Source: Saccoglossus kowalevskii
Taxonomy: Eukaryota > Hemichordata > Enteropneusta > Harrimaniidae
DNA: 12,641 nucleotides
NCBI RefSeq assembly: GCF_000003605.2
Contig: NW_003124894.1
Location: forward strand, 1,021,998 to 1,034,638
Reading direction: 5' to 3'
Shown: positions 8,499 through 12,641 of the stretch, in pieces
Numbering within the stretch: position 1 is the first letter of the stretch
How the letters are laid out: every line of letters starts with the position of its first letter
Position numbers and translations under genes: made by a program
Notes under the pieces: model-generated
What the model was told of the DNA's origin: nothing
The model's input: the letters and a program-made list of their open reading frames with translations, nothing else
Database searches by the model: none

Positions 8499-8720
8499 AC
8501 AATGTTCACAGCTTGTAACCTTTTGTTGGATATCAACCATCATTTTGGGCCAGTAAAACCTTGTGCGTAATAAGTCAGTATGCTCAATCCCAGGATGACC
8601 CATATCATTATGCAATGCTTCCATGGCTGTGCCACGATAAACAGCAGGCAATTTCAGTTGAAAGTATTCATCACCATGGGGTCAACTCGTTGTCGATGCA
8701 GAACACCATTCCGATAGCAC
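8499..8720 (-). pseudogene. Integrase H2C2 zinc-finger region of Gypsy pol
   Basis: Reading the minus strand, a frame gives LREWDNLCYRNGVLHR, then HNDMGHPGIEHTDLLRTRFY with WPKMMVDIQ, and SCEHC at about 8513-8499. This is the His-x3-4-His...Cys-x2-Cys zinc-binding domain that precedes the integrase core and binds the element ends. The paired His and Cys residues are intact. The frame then runs into a TAG after CTRRGQS, and the coding sequence continues in another frame. Confidence 0.75.
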
Positions 8721-9085
8721 AAGTTGTCCCATTCTCGTAGGGCTGAGTCATCCTGTCCTCATTACCTCGTTCTCGCTGAGTAGGTTTTCTCTCTCTGTTC
8801 AGATACCAACAGTCTCTCCCTATCACTGGGTCTCCTCTTTGCGCAGTCTTCCATTCCTCTGCTACTTTGGCAGGTGGGGATGCTTGATCAGATCACTTGT
8901 TTATGTCTACACAAGCCTGTGCCATGGGGCTTGGTGGCATTCCCAACACTTCGGCTACAGACAAAGCAGTCACCCGCTGACTATGACTGATAGCACTGAC
9001 AGTCTGCTGATTCATTTCCTTCCTCTCACTGGTGGCAACCTATTCGATCAGTGGGGTTGTCCTTCATTGTCCATGGAATATCCTT

Positions 9086-9140
9086 GATTTGGTCTTCGCG
9101 ATATTTCGTCAGCATCACTGTTAAATTTCCTCGGTTTGTA
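9086..9140 (-). pseudogene. RNase H C-terminal remnant of Gypsy pol
   Basis: The minus strand reads YKPRKFNSDADEISRRPNQ. This matches the conserved Y-R/K-P-G-x-x-N-x-DADALSRRP tail at the end of the Gypsy RNase H/tether region, with A-L changed to E-I. A stop codon precedes the tyrosine, and upstream sequence shows no reverse transcriptase motif, which marks the internal deletion endpoint. Downstream, the tether region to 8720 is broken by several stops. Confidence 0.6.
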
Positions 9141-9390
9141 TCACAGTCCTACAATTGTAAGTTTTTGGAGTAAAAATTAGAAAATTGGGCATAGCTCACG
9201 CACTAGGCCTGTCATGTTAAATACATATTAACACAGCAATAATCAATGTAAACAACAACAACAACAATAACAACCTAACATGGCTGCCCCCAGTTATTTA
9301 CACACTGAATGCAGGACAAGTGAATTTCCATGAGCAAATCTGTATGAATCTACTGCCAAAAACAATTATTTTTAAATCCACCACAGGCCA

Positions 9391-9405
9391 TCACGTTGGG
9401 CGCCA
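9391..9405 (-). other. Primer binding site
   Basis: The minus strand reads TGGCGCCCAACGTGA directly after the LTR. TGGCGCCCAACG is a common tRNA-complementary primer site of Ty3/Gypsy elements; the exact tRNA cannot be assigned here. It sets the LTR boundary and the element's orientation. Confidence 0.7.
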
Positions 9406-10549
9406 GTTTTATATCCCCCACGTAAACGCCAGTGCACGAATGGGATAACAGTGACAATCCCCTGATTAAATCCACTTTTAAAATGCATAAACAACCTGTT
9501 TTATACCACACCTCGGCCAGATTTGGATACGAATCAGGACAAATAATTTTAGTGTAATAATTCCAGGATGGATCTTGGCAATTTTACATTGACTGATACA
9601 AATTCACTCACCATCAATATAAAATGCACAAATCTGCGCATGTTGAAAGTATCAGCAATAAACAAGACAAATCTGTACTCTTCACAAAAAAACACTACAC
9701 AACACTATAGAACAACTCATAAAACACAATTTAAATACATCAAATGTTAACCAGTGTCAGCCCAACTCACTTTTATAGAGCTCTGAAACAACGATCACTA
9801 TCGATTCAGTCACTCGTCACGTGTTACGTGTGTACTCACGGCAAAGTACTCAACGCAGGTAGTTTCCAGCACCAAGCTAGTCAACGACAAAATCGGCGAA
9901 TTTCAAGTCTCGCCGATTTCTCAGCGTACCATCGATGGAGAGGCCCTTAGCAAGTCTTCTGCTGGATTCAGGTCGGCCTCCTTCCTCAATTTTCGTCACT
10001 TGAATTTAGCCACAACTATGAAATCGCCACTAACACGTTCAAAATGTCGTTCGCGCGAAGAGAGTTTCTTGACAGCCTCGTTCACAGGCCACACTTTCCA
10101 GCTTCTCTCCTTCACTTTTCCATACTTCATAAACAGCCCACATTTTAGTCGGTCTCCCAAATACATTACATTCATGACATTAAAAAAGCATTCAAATCAT
10201 CAAAGTAAAGTAAAGATATATAATCAACTAAGTTAAAAAACAAAGACTTCTTGTCTCAGTGGACGAAATAATTAACAAAACACACACAGTGCGATTGTAA
10301 TGTTAAACACAGTTATCAGCTGACTAACTAATGAATAACCATTTAGCACAAACATATACGATTGCCACCACACGTTGCGTGGCCACTATAAAATCCTTCA
10401 TCGCAAAATCAATGCAACGACTAATGCGGCAATGAAAGCATTACCGTAAAACATGTAATGTCGTTTCAGTAACCAAACACTAGAACACTCTTTCAACATA
10501 TTTACAGTAATTTTATATTATTTATTTAGTGACCATGTCCGGGTTATAT
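9406..10549 (-). repeat. 5' LTR of the Gypsy element
   Basis: Defined by the primer binding site at its 3' edge and by the 99-bp block 10451-10549, which repeats directly at 6433-6546 (shared ATATAACCCGGACATGG start on the minus strand). A TATA box, TATAAAAG, lies on the minus strand at 9777-9770, so transcription would start near 9745, giving U3 of about 800 and R-U5 of about 340 bases. The ends are not the usual TG...CA: the inner end reads GGGGGATATAAAAC before the primer site. Plus-strand frames at 9568-10236 lie inside it and are not genes. Confidence 0.65.
9770..9777 (-). promoter_or_regulatory. LTR TATA box
   Basis: TATAAAAG in the context GCTCTATAAAAGTGAG on the minus strand, placed about 370 bases before the primer binding site, as expected for the U3 promoter of an LTR retrotransposon. 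Confidence 0.5.
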
Positions 10550-11086
10550 TGGCATTTTAAAGGCTTTTCATGACCAAAATTGAGTTGGGACAAGTTTGTA
10601 TTGACCATCGGTCAACAATCAACCAAGATTTATTGTGCTGTTCTGTTGGTGGTTTAACAAATTTTGCCATTGTTTTTAGGGGGATGATGATAAACCACAG
10701 GGAGCCCAGAAACTGTAATCACTATAATGTTGGTTGCTCTGTCAAAGACTGGTTACGAACCAGTTGAGCGTGGCTAACCGAGTCGTAAACTCGGTGTGGT
10801 TCGTAACCAGACTTATGATTGGTTGTTGACACATTCTGAATAGGCCACGCCTTCAACTGTAACGTGCTTTCGGGCCAACCGTTAATAATTCACAAATGGA
10901 GTCAATTTATGTAGTTTTCTTGATTTATTCTGCAGATATCGGTAAAATATAGGTATGGCTTTGACGAAATTTGAAAAAAAGCAACCAATATTCTTCAAGC
11001 TGGTATTTTTTTTTAGATTTTATTTTCCATTTTTTCGTCTGTTTTTTCCAGTTTAAAAAATCTAGGCTCGCTCGAAAACTCCCCAA
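10550..11086. other. Spacer between Gypsy LTR and right arm
   Basis: It contains a nested hairpin (separate entry) and weak inverted repeats around it (GTCAACAATCAACC at 10611-10624, GATTGGTTGTTGAC at 10817-10830, 12 of 14 pairing). A T-rich/A-rich block at about 10975-11060 is also present. No exon or protein similarity was recognised. The frame at 10570-10767 crosses the hairpin and is not credited. Confidence 0.4.
10749..10810. repeat. Nested hairpin
   Basis: CTGGTTACGAACCA (10749-10762) pairs perfectly with TGGTTCGTAACCAG (10797-10810). Inside, ACCGAGT (10777-10783) pairs with ACTCGGT (10789-10795) around the loop CGTAA. One side has a 14-base internal bulge, the other a single G. It may be part of a small foldback element; with the outer weak repeats at 10611 and 10817 the element would span about 220 bp. 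A tRNA was considered, but there is no A-box or acceptor stem. Confidence 0.7.
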
Positions 11087-11263
11087 CTTGAATAAATTGA
11101 TTCATATGCTCGAACATCGACAGCTGTACATCGGCCTCTAACTGTAAACCCCTGGAGAAGTTCTGTTTTTTGTAGATTGAAAGTAACTGAGATACAGACA
11201 GAGAGTTTATAACCGGAATCAGACTACTTGCTTACATCACGCTGCATGTAAGTTACAGTTACA
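11087..11263 (+). promoter_or_regulatory. Conserved 5' flank of the right gene
   Basis: Equivalent to 2335-2504 in inverted orientation. It shares the CTCGAACATCGACAGCTG block, GTAAACCCCTGGAG and the TTGCTTACATCAC segment before the ATG, but lacks the GA/GT repeat of the left copy. No TATA box. The promoter and 5' untranslated region are presumed to be here. Confidence 0.4.
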
Positions 11264-11410
11264 ATGGATGAAATGGATGATGAAGAAATGGAATTGCAGT
11301 GTGACTGCAATAGTGAATCAACATCAAAGGCATTATCCATACTACTTACTTGTTTTGTGTGACAAGTCTAGCATTGACTGCACTGATAATACACACACTT
11401 ATTATGTCAG
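11264..11410 (+). pseudogene. Right gene, exon 1, with a one-base frameshift
   Basis: This is the counterpart of the left exon 1, starting at an ATG in the same context (TTACAATGG) and ending at the same donor TCAG|GTGGGT. It is 147 nt against 148 because the T5 run in TTGTTTTTGTG is T4 here (11354-11357). The frame then meets TGA at 11360-11362, after 32 codons and inside the membrane segment. Downstream of the deletion, the sequence still matches the left copy in its frame. The acidic N-terminus is kept, with changes at residues 17-20 (RQAI to SEST). Either this copy is a recent pseudogene or the missing T is an assembly error in a homopolymer. Confidence 0.75.
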
Positions 11411-11663
11411 GTGGGTAACAAATTTGCATATTGAAAAAAATGGATATTTTTCAATTATAGCCATGGGTTTTTATACAATATGCATAATATAAATCACTGA
11501 ACAGCAACCATGTTTACGATTTAAAACACTCTACTTATCTCTATATTCGTTGTTTACAACACTGTTTTAAATATTCTTCGCTAATGGAGAACTATAAATA
11601 GTTGTACCGTAATCGTGGCTTTTTTAGTTGCATCTATATTCGTTGTTGTACATTGTATTCTAG

Positions 11664-11780
11664 ATCGATCAACAAATACGTCTAAAGATATGTTGTTACC
11701 ATCTGTTTTGAAGACCACCTTATCAGAACAAACAATTGCGACCACATCCAAATCAAAAACATTACCACCAGCGGCCATAG
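11664..11780 (+). CDS. Right gene, exon 2: Ser/Thr-rich stalk exon (phase 1-1)
   Basis: The acceptor is strong (GTACATTGTATTCTAG) and the donor is consensus (G|GTGAGT). The 117-nt exon has two bases, 38 codons and one base, all open. It reads RSTNTSKDMLLPSVLKTTLS, then EQTIATTSKSKTLPPAAI. Against the left exon 2 it has two extra codons and several replacements, yet keeps splice sites and frame, which suggests the sequence was under coding constraint at least until recently. No cysteine; composition suits a glycosylated extracellular stalk. Confidence 0.7.
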
Positions 11781-12570
11781 GTGAGTTAAAGTGAAAGAAA
11801 AAAATAATTCGTACCAAATTGAGTGGGCTAAAAACATTTAGTGAAATTTCAAAAAATATATACTTTATATATTCGATCATCGATTTGTAATATGCATACG
11901 TTGTTTTTATTTGTTATAATTTATACTTAGTTTACATTGCTTCGAATTTGATTTTACCGACTTTCACAACTTCTTCACGTCCAGTATTATCTGAAGAAAA
12001 TTGCAACATCGTCAACAACCTTTTCTTTTGTGGGTTAGTTGCGTAACATTCGGCTATTCATATTAAACATATTTATGCTTTTGGTTACTGTTGCCCTGAA
12101 ATGGGTATTTGTAAGGGAACTAATAAAGCATAATGGAGCATTCAACTATTTCTGACTGTACCAAACTACTAGTAAATTAAACTGTCCCACGATGGTACAA
12201 TCTTAGAACGAATGTATTTCTTTCAAGTAAACATGTGGTTCGGCCTTGTAGTTGATCGTCTGCATTTAATAATTTGCAATTTTAATTGACTAATTTTTAT
12301 ACAAATTATCTGCTTCAAGCATGCATTTTTTATATCCTAATAGTATGTTTTACTGGGCCAAAACTTGGTATATGCATACTGTTTTTGTATTTTACACGAC
12401 CAGTAATTTCCATGTTGTTTTATTTTGTATATCCCAACAATTGGATCAACTGGTTTGAATCACAGTATATCATTAGTTTTGAATTAATCTATGAAGTAGC
12501 ATTTAATCGCATCTATACTATACTATATAATCTAAACTGTTTAACAATGAATGATTGTACCTAACTCTAG

Positions 12571-12641
12571 ATCTAACAACAAATATATCTCAAGGTAAGC
12601 TTACGCCATCTGTGTTGAAGACCATTTTATCAACACAGGAA
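12571..12641 (+). CDS. Right gene, exon 3 (partial, runs off the window)
   Basis: The acceptor is ACCTAACTCTAG. From 12571 the frame is open to the last base: two bases and 23 codons reading LTTNISQGKLTPSVLKTILS, then TQE. It is homologous to the left exon 3 and paralogous to exon 2 (core L-x-PSVLKT-x-LS). Inside it, CAAG|GTAAGC at 12591-12600 forms a good splice donor that the left copy lacks (CAAGACAAGC). Its use would leave a 24-nt exon, also phase 1, so the frame would be kept. Confidence 0.65.

Larger units (their letters stand above)
6433..10549 (-). mobile_element. Truncated Ty3/Gypsy LTR retrotransposon
   Basis: The element is oriented on the minus strand. In order from its 5' end it has a long LTR (10549 to 9406), a primer binding site (9405-9391), about 260 bp of leader, the very end of RNase H (about 9140-9086), the integrase region (about 8720-7433), a polypurine tract (6555-6547) and the first part of the 3' LTR (6546-6433). 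Gag, protease, reverse transcriptase and most of RNase H are missing, an internal deletion of probably several kilobases. The pol remnant carries frameshifts and in-frame stops. The 3' LTR lacks its last kilobase, so no target-site duplication can be checked. It is a dead copy that cannot move by itself. Confidence 0.85.
11087..12641 (+). repeat. Right arm of the inverted gene duplication (truncated by window end)
   Basis: This is the inverted partner of 693-2504. It begins at CTTGAAT (11087-11093), the reverse complement of the left arm's inner edge, and runs outward through 5' flank, exon 1, intron 1, exon 2, intron 2 and the first 71 bases of exon 3. The spacer between the arms is about 8.6 kb. 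Because the homology covers introns and flank as well as exons, this is a genomic segmental duplication and not a retrocopy. It was considered as a terminal inverted repeat of a giant transposon, but the arms carry spliced gene structure and no transposon terminus is seen. Confidence 0.93.

Noticed and set aside
9744-10236. Plus-strand frames within the LTR
   Set aside because: They are antisense to the LTR, end without splice signals and show no protein features.
10749-10810. tRNA-like structure (contains GGTTCG)
   Set aside because: No A-box, no acceptor stem and the pairing is a nested linear hairpin instead of a cloverleaf.
11581-11880. Minus-strand frame of 99 codons that looks conserved with the left arm and repeated elsewhere (DKVVFKTDG-like)
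   Set aside because: It is the antisense of exon 2. On that strand the related copies contain stops, while the plus strand has a consensus acceptor and donor and an open phase-1 frame in every intact copy.
12286-12564. Hydrophobic plus-strand frame of 92 codons before exon 3
   Set aside because: It is AT-rich intron sequence; the matching left-arm intron does not preserve it.
693-12641. One giant DNA transposon with long terminal inverted repeats (Polinton-like)
   Set aside because: The arms contain a spliced gene start with introns, no transposon termini or element proteins fit, and the interior is unrelated LINE and Gypsy debris.

Overview
This is a eukaryotic nuclear window, most likely from an invertebrate animal. 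It is AT-rich and intron-containing, with GT-AG splice sites, many simple repeats and fragments of a Ty3/Gypsy LTR retrotransposon and of LINE-type elements. No bacterial operon, ribosome binding site, tRNA, rRNA or CRISPR array is visible. I cannot name the phylum; the Gypsy integrase type and base composition would fit a marine invertebrate such as a mollusc, cnidarian or similar. Long open reading frames are a poor guide here, because the real coding material sits in short exons that had to be read from splice sites and from comparing two copies. Layout: the two ends of the window are inverted copies of each other. The left arm (about 693-2504) and right arm (about 11087-12641, cut by the window end) align through exons, introns and 5' flank. 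Each arm carries the start of the same gene, facing outward: the left copy is on the minus strand, the right copy on the plus strand. Exon 1 encodes a short acidic N-terminus followed by one hydrophobic segment, as in a type II membrane protein. It is followed by short Ser/Thr/Pro-rich exons that all begin and end in phase 1 and are paralogous to each other, which suggests an extracellular mucin-like stalk built by tandem exon duplication. The left copy is open through exons 1-3. The right copy has a one-base deletion in exon 1 that breaks the frame, while its exons 2 and 3 remain open. The downstream ectodomain, if any, lies outside the window on both sides, so the family is not identified. 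The roughly 8.6 kb between the two 5' ends is mostly mobile-element debris. At 3293-4055 there is a minus-strand reading frame with a CxxC motif and a plus-strand frame ending like a LINE endonuclease C-terminus. At 4475-4797 and 5401-5496 are weak LINE-like remnants (coiled-coil segment; endonuclease QETH motif). From 6433 to 10549 lies a Ty3/Gypsy element on the minus strand: a long 5' LTR with TATA box, a primer binding site, a large internal deletion removing gag, protease and reverse transcriptase, a decayed RNase H end, an H2C2 zinc finger and integrase, a G9 polypurine tract and only the first ~114 bp of the 3' LTR. Hairpins occur at 2498-2541 (flanked by a 7-bp direct repeat), 2868-2997 and 10749-10810. 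The main point of interest is the head-to-head, outward-facing pair of duplicated genes for a possible type II, mucin-stalked membrane protein built from symmetric phase-1 exons. The exon duplication predates the gene duplication, and the two copies have since diverged in different ways.
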